Assembly (NCBI GenBank): GCA_001602415.1
Contig: CP012155.1
Location: 620,001-684,000 of the forward strand
DNA from: Bacteroidetes bacterium UKL13-3
GTDB taxonomy: Bacteria; Bacteroidota; Bacteroidia; UKL13-3
Reading direction: 5' to 3'
DNA length: 64,000 nucleotides
The first letter of the stretch is position 1. Every line of letters starts with the position of its first letter. Made by a program: the position numbers and the translations under genes. Positions 9,536-18,361 of the stretch are shown in pieces. The notes under the pieces are model-generated. The model did no database searches and was not told the DNA's origin. It was given only the letters and a program-made list of their open reading frames with translations.

Positions 9536-9619
9536 TTTTGTTTGCAACACAATACCATGAATTTGGTGCCTGTGATGCAAGGGGAGTATATTGTTTGTCC
9601 GAGTCAAGTTGCGGTGTAA
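9536..9619 (+). pseudogene. Detached second copy of the comB 3' end
   Basis: 28 codons including the stop, translating to exactly the same last 27 residues as the intact comB (8786-8869). The 84 bases differ at 8 positions, all synonymous (for example CTA/TTG for Leu, TAG/TAA stops). The similarity also extends weakly a few bases outward on both sides. This is a remnant of another comB allele, left behind or brought in when the 8880-9401 gene was inserted. It has no start codon of its own. Confidence 0.9.
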
Positions 9620-9913
9620 AAAGCAATTCGAATATGAAAATTCGAAACTCGAAAATCAGGAAAACCTAGCTTGGGAAATGCATTCCTTACTTTGGTAGCG
9701 TAAATTTCAGATGAATAGTGTCTTTGGTAATAGGTATGGATAGGGCGAATATTAAACAATTATCTACGTCCAATATCTCTGCGATTTTGATAATCTGATT
9801 TACTTTTTTAGGAAGTAAATTTTCTGATTAAGTTGGTTTAAGTTGTTACAGGTGTAGTTTTAGAAAAGTAATAATTTTAACATTCAAGGTATCAACTCCA
9901 TCAACCAATCAAC

Positions 9914-9921
9914 TATATTTG
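9914..9921 (+). promoter_or_regulatory. TAnnTTTG -7 box of mfd
   Basis: TATATTTG, a perfect TAnnTTTG match, ending 21 nt before the TTG start codon of mfd. It supports the TTG start, because the box lies just upstream and an in-frame TAG sits directly before the TTG. No clear -33 element. Confidence 0.55.
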
Positions 9922-9942
9922 CCCTGCAAATTATTAGTGTAG

Positions 9943-12900
9943 TTGAATATACAGCAGTTATTAGGGATTTACAGCGAAAGTGATCGCTTTAAAACTATTG
10001 CAGGAAAGCTCGGTTCCCTCTCCCCGGTTAAGCTTCGCCTGACGGGATTGTTGGGTTCCATCGATGCCATTTTAGCCGCCTCATTATATACATTGCAACC
10101 ACGAACCAATGTGTTTGTGTTTAATGATGTTGATGAGGCGCGTTACTTTCATGCCGATTTAGAAAACCTGCTGGAAGGAAAAACAGTATTATTTTTTCCA
10201 TCTTCGTATCGCAGACCGTTTCAAATTTCGGGATTGGATAATGGTCTGGTGCTGGAACGTGCCGAAGTGCTCAATCGGTTAAACCAACATGCGCTCAATG
10301 GTGAGTTGGTCGTAACAACAGCCGAGGCATTAGCAGAGCTGGTGATTACCGAAAAAGATCTTTCGGCCAATACCTATGAGTTAAAAGTGGGTCATCCATT
10401 CGATTTGGAATTTTTCATCGACTTCCTCACTGAACATCATTTTGAACGCAGCGATTTTGTGTATGAAGCGGGACAGTTTTCAATACGAGGAGGTATTGTG
10501 GATGTATTCTCGTTTAGCAACGATATGCCCTACCGTTTGGAGTTGGATGGCGAAATGATTGAAAGCATCCGAACGTTTGATCCCAACACGCAGTTGTCTG
10601 TAAAAAGAGTAGATCGTTTTTTTATTATTCCCAACGTTCAAAAAGGAATAGATGATCATACCCGGCAAAACTTTTTTCAATACTTACCCAACGATACTAT
10701 TTTTTGGGCAAAGGATGTAAAATTATGCATCGAACAAATAGAAAAAGGTAGAGAGAAGGCACAAGTCATTTACGAAAAGTTTGAGCCTATGCCCGATCAG
10801 GAGGCATTGCAACCTGTAGATAGTATTTACGAAAACGAAAAGGTCATTCTCGATACCTTTAAAAAAAATAAGTTTGTAGAGTTTGGAACACGTTATCATT
10901 TTAAGGTTGATGAAACAATATCTTTTGCTACTTCGCCTCAACCGCTCTTTCATAAAAACTTTAAATTATTAATCCTTAATTTAAAAGATAATCAGCGCCA
11001 GCAACTCACCAATTTAATTTTTTCGGAGAGCAGCAGGCAAGTGGAAAGGCTGTATACCATTTTTGAAGATTTGGACAGAGAGGTGGAGTTTGATCCAATT
11101 TACTATGGTCTTTCCAAAGGGTTTATCGATCATGATTTGAAATTAGCGTGCTACACTGAGCACCAAATATTCGATCGTTTTTACCGCGGGCATACCAAAA
11201 ATTCTTATAGCAAAAGTCGCATCATTACCTTAAAAGAATTGAGGGATTTAAAACCCGGAGATTTTGTAACCCATATAGATCATGGGGTGGGAAAGTTTGC
11301 GGGTTTAGAAAAAATGGAAGTGAACGGACACATGCAGGAAGCTGTTCGCTTAATTTACCGTGATAATGATTTGTTGTATGTGAGCATAAACTCGTTGCAC
11401 AAAATTTCGAAGTATGTTGGTAAGGATGGAACAGAACCTCGCGTAAACAAACTAGGAAGTGATGCTTGGGAAAAACTTAAAACCAATACCAAGAAAAAAG
11501 TAAAAGATATTGCCCGCGATTTGATTAAGCTGTATGCCAAACGCAAAGCCCAAAAAGGCTTTCAATTTGCGCCCGATAACTATATGCAAATTGAGTTGGA
11601 AGCATCTTTTATGTATGAAGATACACCCGACCAAAGCAAAGCCACAGCTGATGTGAAGAAGGATATGGAAACGGATCAGCCAATGGATAGGTTGGTTTGT
11701 GGAGACGTTGGATTCGGTAAAACGGAGGTGGCTATTCGTGCAGCTTTTAAAGCCGTATGCGATAGTAAGCAAGTAGCCGTGTTGGTACCAACAACTATTT
11801 TGGCCAACCAACATTACCGAACGTTTAAGGAGCGGTTAAAAGATTTTCCGGTTACGGTAGATTATATCAACCGATTTAGAAGTGCAGCCGAACAAAAGGA
11901 AACGTTGCAAAAAGCCAAAGATGGTAAAGTGGATATTTTGATTGGAACACATAAGTTATTAAGTAAAGATATTAAGTATAAAGATTTAGGGTTGCTCATT
12001 ATTGATGAAGAGCAAAAATTTGGTGTAGCAGCTAAGGAAAAACTGAAAGCCATTAAAACGAATGTGGATACACTCACCCTTACAGCTACGCCCATTCCGC
12101 GTACATTACATTTTTCGTTAATGGGTGCTCGCGACTTGTCAATCATCAACACGCCTCCTGCCAACCGCCAACCTGTAACAACTGAATTACATGCATACAA
12201 TGATGAGTTGTTGCGGGAAATTGTAATGAATGAAATTGAGCGTGGCGGACAGGTATTCATGGTGCACCACCGTGTAAAAGATATTTACGAAATAGCCGAT
12301 AGGATTATGCGTATTTGTCCGGGAGTAAAAGTGGGTGTTGCACATGGTCAATTAGAAGGTGATAAGCTCGAAGACGTGATGATTAAGTTTATTGAAGGTG
12401 ATTATGATGTGCTGGTAGCAACTACCATTATTGAAAGCGGATTGGATATTCCAAATGCCAACACCATCATCATAAACAATGCGCAGATGTTTGGGTTGAG
12501 TGATATGCATCAGATGCGCGGACGTGTGGGTAGAACCAACCGAAAAGCATTTTGTTACTTGATGGTTCCAAGCATGCAAATGTTAACATCGGAAGCCCGC
12601 AGACGCTTACAAGCCATCGAAGAGTTTAGCGATTTAGGAAGTGGATTTAATGTAGCGATGCGTGATTTGGATATTCGCGGTGCCGGAAATTTATTAGGTG
12701 GCGAACAAAGTGGTTTCATCTCTGAAATTGGATTTGAGATGTACCACAAAATTTTAGATGAAGCCATTCAAGAACTGAAAGAAGATGAGTTCACCGAACT
12801 ATTTAAGGATGAACAAATGCACAAACTCGAATCGAAGGATTGTACTATCGAAACCGATTTTGAAGCATTGATACCTGATGAGTATGTGCGCAGTGTAAGT

Positions 12901-13293
12901 GAGCGCGTGAGTTTATATGGCGAGTTATCACGCTTGGAAACAGATGATGAATTGCTGGCTTTTGGTAACCAATTGCGTGATCGTTTCGGCTCCTTGCCAC
13001 AAGCAGTATTGGATTTATTAGAATTAATTCAATTGCGAACTGTTGCCAAAAAAATTGGTTTTGAAAAGTTGATTTTAAAGAATGCATCAATGGCGGCATA
13101 CTTCCCCGATGAGAAAAAACAGTCGTATTACCAGAGTGAGCAATTCAGTAAAATACTATTATTTGTGCAGCAAAATTCTCAACGGTGTAAAATGAAACAA
13201 ACACCTAAAAATTTGATTTTGGGTATTCAACATGTTTCGGGAATCGGGCATGCGAAGGGAGTGTTGGAGGACATGGTAAAAGCAATAAGCTAG
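9943..13293 (+). CDS. mfd: Transcription-repair coupling factor
   Basis: Displaces RNA polymerase stalled at DNA lesions and recruits UvrA. 1116 residues, full length. In order: UvrB-homology N-terminal region; CarD-like RNA polymerase-interacting domain ('LKPGDFVTHIDHGVGKF', about residue 435); superfamily 2 helicase core with Walker A 'GDVGFGKTE' (about 588) and 'IIDEEQKFG'; TRG and C-terminal UvrA-binding domains. The start is TTG at 9943: TAG precedes it immediately in frame, and the next in-frame Met is inside the conserved UvrB-like part. Confidence 0.97.
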   Translation: MNIQQLLGIYSESDRFKTIAGKLGSLSPVKLRLTGLLGSIDAILAASLYTLQPRTNVFVFNDVDEARYFHADLENLLEGKTVLFFPSSYRRPFQISGLDNGLVLERAEVLNRLNQHALNGELVVTTAEALAELVITEKDLSANTYELKVGHPFDLEFFIDFLTEHHFERSDFVYEAGQFSIRGGIVDVFSFSNDMPYRLELDGEMIESIRTFDPNTQLSVKRVDRFFIIPNVQKGIDDHTRQNFFQYLPNDTIFWAKDVKLCIEQIEKGREKAQVIYEKFEPMPDQEALQPVDSIYENEKVILDTFKKNKFVEFGTRYHFKVDETISFATSPQPLFHKNFKLLILNLKDNQRQQLTNLIFSESSRQVERLYTIFEDLDREVEFDPIYYGLSKGFIDHDLKLACYTEHQIFDRFYRGHTKNSYSKSRIITLKELRDLKPGDFVTHIDHGVGKFAGLEKMEVNGHMQEAVRLIYRDNDLLYVSINSLHKISKYVGKDGTEPRVNKLGSDAWEKLKTNTKKKVKDIARDLIKLYAKRKAQKGFQFAPDNYMQIELEASFMYEDTPDQSKATADVKKDMETDQPMDRLVCGDVGFGKTEVAIRAAFKAVCDSKQVAVLVPTTILANQHYRTFKERLKDFPVTVDYINRFRSAAEQKETLQKAKDGKVDILIGTHKLLSKDIKYKDLGLLIIDEEQKFGVAAKEKLKAIKTNVDTLTLTATPIPRTLHFSLMGARDLSIINTPPANRQPVTTELHAYNDELLREIVMNEIERGGQVFMVHHRVKDIYEIADRIMRICPGVKVGVAHGQLEGDKLEDVMIKFIEGDYDVLVATTIIESGLDIPNANTIIINNAQMFGLSDMHQMRGRVGRTNRKAFCYLMVPSMQMLTSEARRRLQAIEEFSDLGSGFNVAMRDLDIRGAGNLLGGEQSGFISEIGFEMYHKILDEAIQELKEDEFTELFKDEQMHKLESKDCTIETDFEALIPDEYVRSVSERVSLYGELSRLETDDELLAFGNQLRDRFGSLPQAVLDLLELIQLRTVAKKIGFEKLILKNASMAAYFPDEKKQSYYQSEQFSKILLFVQQNSQRCKMKQTPKNLILGIQHVSGIGHAKGVLEDMVKAIS

Positions 13294-13309
13294 GAGAGCA
13301 CCAAATTTG

Positions 13310-13446
13310 GAGTTTCAAATTCGAAATTCGAAAACGGTTTAGAGAAAATTCGTTGTTCAGAAAGACGTATGTTCTCTTATTTAAATCGCTCAATCGATCT
13401 TCTCATTATCAAACTCTTTTCGAATTTCGTGCTTTAGTATTCGATT
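13310..13446. repeat. Inverted/dispersed TTCGAAATTC repeats between convergent mfd and cinA
   Basis: CGAAATTCGAAAA near 13322-13334 is the exact inverse of TTTTCGAATTTCG at 13417-13429, able to form a long hairpin between two convergent genes. The right arm lies inside a 30-base sequence (13415-13444) that recurs at 52431-52460 with 2 mismatches. It looks like a REP-type intergenic element; a role in bidirectional termination is possible. Confidence 0.6.
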
Positions 13447-14688
13447 TTATTCCTCCAATAACATCTTTCTCAACATATCCAATCCTTGCAATGCTGTTCG
13501 GTGAATAGTACGTTCGCGGTTATCGCCCATGTTAAATTGTTGCGCAATGGTTTGGGTTTTACTGCTCACCGCAATCCAAACAGTGCCAATAGGCTTTTCT
13601 GCCGAGCCTCCATCGGGGCCGGCAATTCCGCTTGTTGAAATAGCGTAATCAGTATTCAATTTTTTGCGCACGCCTTCGGCCATTTGTTTCACACAATCTT
13701 CACTTACCGCTCCAACTGTTTTGAGTGTTTCGGGTGAAACATTCAATTCATTTATTTTTATTTCATTAGCATAACTAATTACACTTCCTTGGTAATAATT
13801 CGAACTGCCCGGAACAGAAGTTATTAAATGAGCCAAGTATCCTCCAGTGCAACTTTCGGCAGTAGCTAATGTTTTTTCTTTTCCTTTCAACAGTATACCA
13901 ACAACTTTTTGCAGTGAATCATCTTCTTCTCCAAATATGTATTCACCAATACGTTCATATAAATTTGCGATGATCGTATCCATCTCTGCTTTGAGGATTT
14001 CTTGATTAGAATGATAGCCACTAAACCGCAACCTTACTTGTCCAACATTCGGAAGGTAAGCCAGTTTAATGTGCTTGGGCAAGTTATTTTCAAGATCTTC
14101 TATCTTTTTGGCAAGAAACGATTCTCCAATGGAACATGTTTGAATGGTGCGGTGGATGATAGCGGGAAGATTAAATCTTTTTTGCAAGCGCATAACACAG
14201 TGCTCTTCAAAAATTGCTTTCATTTCAAACGGAACACCTGGCATGCTAATAAAAATTTTCCCATCTACATCAAACCACATTCCCGGAGCTGTTCCACTGC
14301 TGTTAAATAATACATCACAATTTGCAGGCACCATTGCTTGGTTTCTATTCGAGTCAATCATGGGTAATTTTCGCATTCTAAAAATCTTACTCACCCATTC
14401 CAATACTTCATCATTCAAAATTAATTCAGATCCAAAATAGTTGGCAAGTGTATGTTTGGTTACATCATCTTTTGTTGGTCCCAAACCACCGGTCATAATA
14501 ATAATGTCGGCACGTTTTGTTGCATCATTCAATGCTTGTTTAATATGTAGTTGTTGATCGGATACTGATGCCCGATGCACTACGGAAATGCCCATCTTGC
14601 CAAGTTCTTGTCCAAGCCATGAAGAGTTTGTGTCAATAATTTGGCCAATTAATATCTCGTCTCCTATAGTAATAATTTCTGCTTTCAT
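13447..14688 (-). CDS. cinA: CinA family protein (nicotinamide-nucleotide amidohydrolase type)
   Basis: 413 residues, full two-domain CinA. The N-terminal molybdopterin-binding-like/COG1058 domain has 'IGDEILIGQIIDTNSSWLG' and 'TGGLGPTKDD'. The C-terminal PncC-type deamidase domain has 'ATAESCTGGYLAHLIT' with the catalytic Ser and 'STSGIAGPDGGSAEKPIGTV'. It recycles nicotinamide mononucleotide in pyridine nucleotide salvage and is often linked to competence. It is convergent with mfd. Confidence 0.95.
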   Translation of the reverse strand: MKAEIITIGDEILIGQIIDTNSSWLGQELGKMGISVVHRASVSDQQLHIKQALNDATKRADIIIMTGGLGPTKDDVTKHTLANYFGSELILNDEVLEWVSKIFRMRKLPMIDSNRNQAMVPANCDVLFNSSGTAPGMWFDVDGKIFISMPGVPFEMKAIFEEHCVMRLQKRFNLPAIIHRTIQTCSIGESFLAKKIEDLENNLPKHIKLAYLPNVGQVRLRFSGYHSNQEILKAEMDTIIANLYERIGEYIFGEEDDSLQKVVGILLKGKEKTLATAESCTGGYLAHLITSVPGSSNYYQGSVISYANEIKINELNVSPETLKTVGAVSEDCVKQMAEGVRKKLNTDYAISTSGIAGPDGGSAEKPIGTVWIAVSSKTQTIAQQFNMGDNRERTIHRTALQGLDMLRKMLLEE

Positions 14689-15225
14689 AATTTGAAATTT
14701 CCGTTTGTTGCAAATGCGTATTCAATAATATGCATTCACTTTGTATGATGATGTAAAATTTTATGATGAACCATTATTGAGAGATACAAAAACGAATCAT
14801 ATATTTTTTTATGTACAAAAAAATATACTCTAAAAATCTTTACGAATACATCTCAACTAATTTCGATTTTTCTTTTTTTCTTTTTGCATAAAACTTATAT
14901 GCTACGAATTTTAAATCGCCAAAATGCTGAAGATTACTGTAAAATTAAGCTCTTACAAGCTTTTGTGTTTAAGTATGTATGATAATTTAATTTGCGAATT
15001 TCAAAAAAGGTATAACTGTTTGCATTTCAGGTAAAAGAAAATAATCACATTTTTGTTGATTGTATGATTGGTGGAGATGCCAATAAAATAAGGTGTTTAC
15101 ATGTTGTGTTTGCAGTTATCAACAGTTTTATGTTGTAAGTTTTTAGTGCTGATACTGAACAAGTACTTGAATATTATAAACACTCTTATAACTTTGTTTT
15201 CGTAATCAATCAAATTTTTAAAAAC
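14689..15225. other. AT-rich intergenic region upstream of the H1-like gene
   Basis: 537 bases with no credible reading frame. The right end carries the H1-like gene promoter (15167-15196). The rest is AT-rich with T and A tracts (for example 14866-14884). A structured RNA or long leader is possible, but no known fold was recognised. Confidence 0.4.
15167..15196 (+). promoter_or_regulatory. TTG-N19-TAnnTTTG promoter of the H1-like gene
   Basis: TTG (15167-15169), a 19-nt spacer and TAACTTTG (15189-15196) form a complete Bacteroidota-type promoter, the clearest in the window. It gives an AT-rich leader of about 25 nt before the ATG at 15226, typical of a strongly expressed gene. Confidence 0.75.
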
Positions 15226-15504
15226 ATGGCAACTAAAAAAACAACCAAAAAAGCAGCTCCTACAAAATCAGCTGCTCCAAAGAAGGCTGCTCCTAAAAAA
15301 GCTGCTGCTCCAAAAAAGGCTGCTGCTAAGAAAGCTGCTCCAAAGAAAGCTGCTCCTAAAAAAGCTGCTCCTAAAAAAGCTGCTGCTAAGAAAGCTGCTC
15401 CAAAAAAGGCTGCTGCTAAGAAAGCTGCTCCTAAAAAGGCTGCTGCTAAGAAAGCTGCTCCTAAAAAAGCTGCTGCTAAGAAAGCTGCTCCTAAAAAGAA
15501 GTAA
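15226..15504 (+). CDS. Histone H1-like Lys/Ala/Pro-rich DNA-binding protein
   Basis: 92 residues made almost only of Lys, Ala and Pro. The sequence is a run of AAPKK and AAAKK pentads after a short Thr/Lys-rich N-terminus, as in the C-terminal tail of eukaryotic H1 and bacterial Hc1/Hc2-like proteins. Such very basic, disordered proteins bind and compact DNA. The repeat also exists at DNA level (15-base units, often paired as AAAKK-AAPKK), so copy number could change by slippage. It has a strong promoter and its own terminator, consistent with high expression. Confidence 0.85.
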   Translation: MATKKTTKKAAPTKSAAPKKAAPKKAAAPKKAAAKKAAPKKAAPKKAAPKKAAAKKAAPKKAAAKKAAPKKAAAKKAAPKKAAAKKAAPKKK

Positions 15505-15523
15505 TCTTTTAGGAAACGAAATC

Positions 15524-15559
15524 AAAAGTCCTGCATCTTGTTTGCGGGACTTTTTTTTT
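15524..15559 (+). terminator. Rho-independent terminator of the H1-like gene
   Basis: Stem 15524-15534 pairs with 15544-15554 (one G-U pair), with a nine-base loop and a run of T to 15559. It lies 20 nt after the H1-like stop codon. Confidence 0.85.
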
Positions 15560-15585
15560 ACCTTTACCTCACTAAAAATATTCGG

Positions 15586-15765
15586 ATGAAAAAGATTTGT
15601 ATTGGTTTATTATCCATCTCAGTAGTTGTTGGCAATATGGCCTGCAAAGCTAAAAAGTGTGCAAGTTTCTCAGATCCCAAAAATAACTCTCACGTGAATT
15701 ACAATAAGAAGGGATTGGTGAAAAGTAAAAACAAACGCACCACAAGTTGGACAGATAAATACTAA
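15586..15765 (+). CDS. Small exported protein (possible lipoprotein)
   Basis: 59 residues. The ATG at 15586 starts a good signal sequence (MKKIC then hydrophobic). A longer frame from 15538 would begin inside the preceding terminator, so it was rejected. 'GNMAC' could be a weak lipobox; the mature part is Lys/Ser/Asn-rich. The stop TAA ends 3 nt before the GTG of the next gene. Function unknown. Confidence 0.6.
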   Translation: MKKICIGLLSISVVVGNMACKAKKCASFSDPKNNSHVNYNKKGLVKSKNKRTTSWTDKY

Positions 15766-15768
15766 CGG

Positions 15769-16434
15769 GTGAATTATCTTTCTCATTTTATAATTGATTT
15801 TAAACCAGGGGAGCACTATTTTAACGGAGCTCTTATTTTGCCAGATATAGCTAAGCGTTGGATAAAAACATTTCACCATCCCAATCCATCACCTTTTTTT
15901 ACACCCAACCAACAATTATTATTACAAGGTTGTTTAAGTCATTATGCACGCGACAAGCAATTTCATGCATCTTCTTTTTTCGAAAGGTATCAGCATATTG
16001 CAAACGAAACACTCAGGTCAATGCCTTTTTCAGAAAATGTTCAACGCAAATGGTTTATTGCGCATGTATTAACAGAGTTGATGATTGATCGGGCTTTTGT
16101 GAAAAAATTCCCGCACCTTGTTGATTCATTTTATGAATCATTGAACCTCATAGATGATATTCAACTTTCTGGCTTTTTAAACCACTATGGAATGACGGAT
16201 ACAAACGATTTTTTTACTTTTTTTAATCATTTTCGATCGGTAAAGTATATTTATTACTATGCAGATAATAACAAGTTCTTATATTCGTTAGGTAGAATTA
16301 TGATGAGGGTAGGGCTAAACGATTTTAATGATGAAGATGGCCAATTAATGCTAAATGCTATTACCCAAATAGAATCTAATAACCTGAGTGATGGAGAAGC
16401 ATTGCTCACCGAACTGAAGGAAGTATTTAAGTAA
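15769..16434 (+). CDS. Acyl carrier protein phosphodiesterase-like protein (AcpH family)
   Basis: 221 residues. The N-terminus 'MNYLSHF' and 'GCLSHYARDKQFHASSFF' (about residues 54-71) match the conserved His/Asp pattern of the AcpH/DUF479 family, whose E. coli member removes the phosphopantetheine group from acyl carrier protein and which uses an HD-like metal centre. The start is GTG at 15769, four bases after the stop of the small exported gene; no ATG fits the conserved N-terminus. Similarity is moderate, so the exact substrate is uncertain. Confidence 0.75.
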   Translation: MNYLSHFIIDFKPGEHYFNGALILPDIAKRWIKTFHHPNPSPFFTPNQQLLLQGCLSHYARDKQFHASSFFERYQHIANETLRSMPFSENVQRKWFIAHVLTELMIDRAFVKKFPHLVDSFYESLNLIDDIQLSGFLNHYGMTDTNDFFTFFNHFRSVKYIYYYADNNKFLYSLGRIMMRVGLNDFNDEDGQLMLNAITQIESNNLSDGEALLTELKEVFK

Positions 16435-16437
16435 CAC

Positions 16438-17505
16438 ATGAAACAAATTCTGATTAGCATACTAAGTGCGTTAACTTTTGGAGTAAATGCCCAAATATTA
16501 AAATACAGCAACGAGTTTTTATCTATTGGGGTTGGAGCAAGAGCTGCCGGTATGGGCGGAGCATTGGTTGCTAGTGTTGATGATGCCACAAGCGCTTATT
16601 GGAATCCTGCGGGGCTAATGCATATTCAAGATAATGTTCAGGTAGCCTTAATGCACAATGAACAGTTTGCAGGTATTGTAAAACATGATTACGGAACAGT
16701 ATCCTTTAAGTTCAATGATAAAAGTGCTGTGGCATTATCAATGATTCGTGTTGGCGTAGATGATATTCCCAATACGTTAAACTTATTTCAAAACGGGCAA
16801 CTTGATTACTCGCGCATTAAAAGTTTTTCATCGGTTGATTATGGTTTTATTGGATCCTATGCGAGAAGTATGCCAATCAACGGATTAACAGTTGGAGGGA
16901 ATGTTAAAGTAATTCGCAGGGTTGTGGGGGAGTTTGCCAGTGCCTGGGGGTTTGGTTTTGATGTTGGTGCTCAATACCGATTTAATAAATGGCTAACTGC
17001 CGTATCCATTCGCGATATCACAACAACTTTTAATGTTTGGAACTACTCTTTTTCTGAACAAGAAAAGCAAGTTCTATTGCAAACCAATAATGCATTGCCA
17101 AGCAATACACTTGAGCTAACTGCACCAAAAATGATATTGGGCGTAGCTCGCAAGTTTATGTTGTTTAAAAATAAGGTGAGTGTTATGCCTGAACTGAACA
17201 CAGAATTAACTTTTGATGGAACCAAAAACAATATTATTCAAAGTAAATATTTTAATGCGGATCCGAAGTTTGGTTTAGAGTTGGGCTACAAAAATTTAGT
17301 GTTTGTAAGAAGCGGTGTGATGAACATTCAATCCATTAAACAAATTGACGGGAAAAAGGAATTGTCTTATATGCCATCGGTAGGTGTTGGTCTCAAAATC
17401 AATAACCTCTCCATAGATTATGCCCTGTCTAATTTTAGTACCGGTGCCGATTTGCCGTATTCAAATATCATTTCCCTCAGGTTAGGAATTAACAAAAAGG
17501 GATAA
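16438..17505 (+). CDS. PorV/PorQ-family outer membrane protein
   Basis: 355 residues with a signal peptide (about residues 1-18, ending 'VNAQ'). The N-terminal mature part 'LSIGVGARAAGMGGALVA' and 'ATSAYWNPAGL' are the hallmark of the PorV/PorQ (UPF0164) branch of FadL-like barrels. PorV shuttles T9SS cargo to the attachment complex and PorQ helps in surface anchoring; which of the two (or another paralogue) this is cannot be told by eye. T9SS cargo genes elsewhere in the window fit this role. It starts three bases after the AcpH-like stop. Confidence 0.85.
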   Translation: MKQILISILSALTFGVNAQILKYSNEFLSIGVGARAAGMGGALVASVDDATSAYWNPAGLMHIQDNVQVALMHNEQFAGIVKHDYGTVSFKFNDKSAVALSMIRVGVDDIPNTLNLFQNGQLDYSRIKSFSSVDYGFIGSYARSMPINGLTVGGNVKVIRRVVGEFASAWGFGFDVGAQYRFNKWLTAVSIRDITTTFNVWNYSFSEQEKQVLLQTNNALPSNTLELTAPKMILGVARKFMLFKNKVSVMPELNTELTFDGTKNNIIQSKYFNADPKFGLELGYKNLVFVRSGVMNIQSIKQIDGKKELSYMPSVGVGLKINNLSIDYALSNFSTGADLPYSNIISLRLGINKKG

Positions 17506-17534
17506 ACCGCATTTTTATTGTTGATTGCAGCGTG

Positions 17535-17542
17535 TACTTTTG
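17535..17542 (+). promoter_or_regulatory. TAnnTTTG -7 box
   Basis: TACTTTTG matches the consensus and ends 18 nt before the ATG at 17561. It argues that 17561, not the upstream TTG at 17525, is the start of the next gene. Confidence 0.45.
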
Positions 17543-17560
17543 ATGCTTAATCAACTAGGT

Positions 17561-18361
17561 ATGCGTAACATCTTTTTTATAGTTTTCCTTTTTTGGGGTT
17601 TGTTGCTTGAAGCACAATCACGCGATAAGCTGTTCTTTTCAGCAAGTGTTAATCCAACAATAACAATGGCTTTCAATAGTTCATCTTCCTCAAAACTAAC
17701 CGGATCATACCCTCCTCAAACCCTTACGCAATACCAGGACTCAATTGCATCATCTGAAAGCTACAAACTTTCTGTAGGTGCAACCGTATGGGTAAATTAT
17801 ATGCTCAATCAGCGATGGACTGTGCAGGCTGGTTTGGGTTATAGCGAAGTTGGATTTTCGCGCCAGCAAAAAAGTATTCAGTTTAATGATAAGTTGTTTC
17901 CAGGTATTGGAGCAAACGGTAAATTGATAGAGTTTTCGAATACAGAAAAAAATATTGACTACCGCATGCGTTATCAGTATATCACGTTACCTATTTTGTT
18001 TAATTACTATGGTAAACGAAGTGGTGATTTTAAATGGACGTATTATTTTACTGCAGGAATTGGTTTAAATATGTTGGTAAAGCATGAAATGAAGGCGGTT
18101 TTAGATCAGTTTGTGGTTGAAGGACAAAAGGTGTTTCATATTGATTCAACTGGTTACGAAGGAAGAACATTTGCCACAAACCTTTTTATAGGAGGCAGGA
18201 CCGATTATAAAATTGATAAAAGCTTAAGTGTTTTTGTACAGCCCTTGCTTACTGTATTTCCAATGTCGGTTTCTAAAACCGATATGAAATCATACCCAAT
18301 AGGGCTGCAAGTTAATTTGGGAGTTTCGTATGTTTTGGGTAAGGATAAAAAGGATGAATAG
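17561..18361 (+). CDS. Outer membrane beta-barrel protein (PorT-like)
   Basis: 266 residues from the ATG at 17561, which gives a clean signal peptide (MRNI then hydrophobic, ending 'LEAQS'). Alternative starts in the same frame are 17543 and the TTG at 17525. The mature part shows alternating beta strands and 'WTVQAGLGYSEVGFSRQQ', typical of the Bacteroidota outer membrane beta-barrel (PorT-like) family. Its stop overlaps the next ATG (ATGAATAG), so it is cotranscribed with the NUDIX gene. Confidence 0.8.
   Translation: MRNIFFIVFLFWGLLLEAQSRDKLFFSASVNPTITMAFNSSSSSKLTGSYPPQTLTQYQDSIASSESYKLSVGATVWVNYMLNQRWTVQAGLGYSEVGFSRQQKSIQFNDKLFPGIGANGKLIEFSNTEKNIDYRMRYQYITLPILFNYYGKRSGDFKWTYYFTAGIGLNMLVKHEMKAVLDQFVVEGQKVFHIDSTGYEGRTFATNLFIGGRTDYKIDKSLSVFVQPLLTVFPMSVSKTDMKSYPIGLQVNLGVSYVLGKDKKDE

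Larger units (their letters stand above)
9402..9942. other. Intergenic region holding comB remnant and mfd promoter
   Basis: Apart from the comB remnant at 9536-9619, this 541-base stretch holds a patch of ttcgaaa-type repeats (9626-9656) resembling those at 13318-13334, an AT-rich segment without a credible reading frame, and the mfd -7 box at 9914-9921. No RNA gene was recognised. Confidence 0.5.

Noticed and set aside
15268-15525. Ser/Phe/Leu-rich reverse-strand frame over the H1-like gene
   Set aside because: Shadow of the repeat; reverse complement of Lys/Ala codons naturally stays open.
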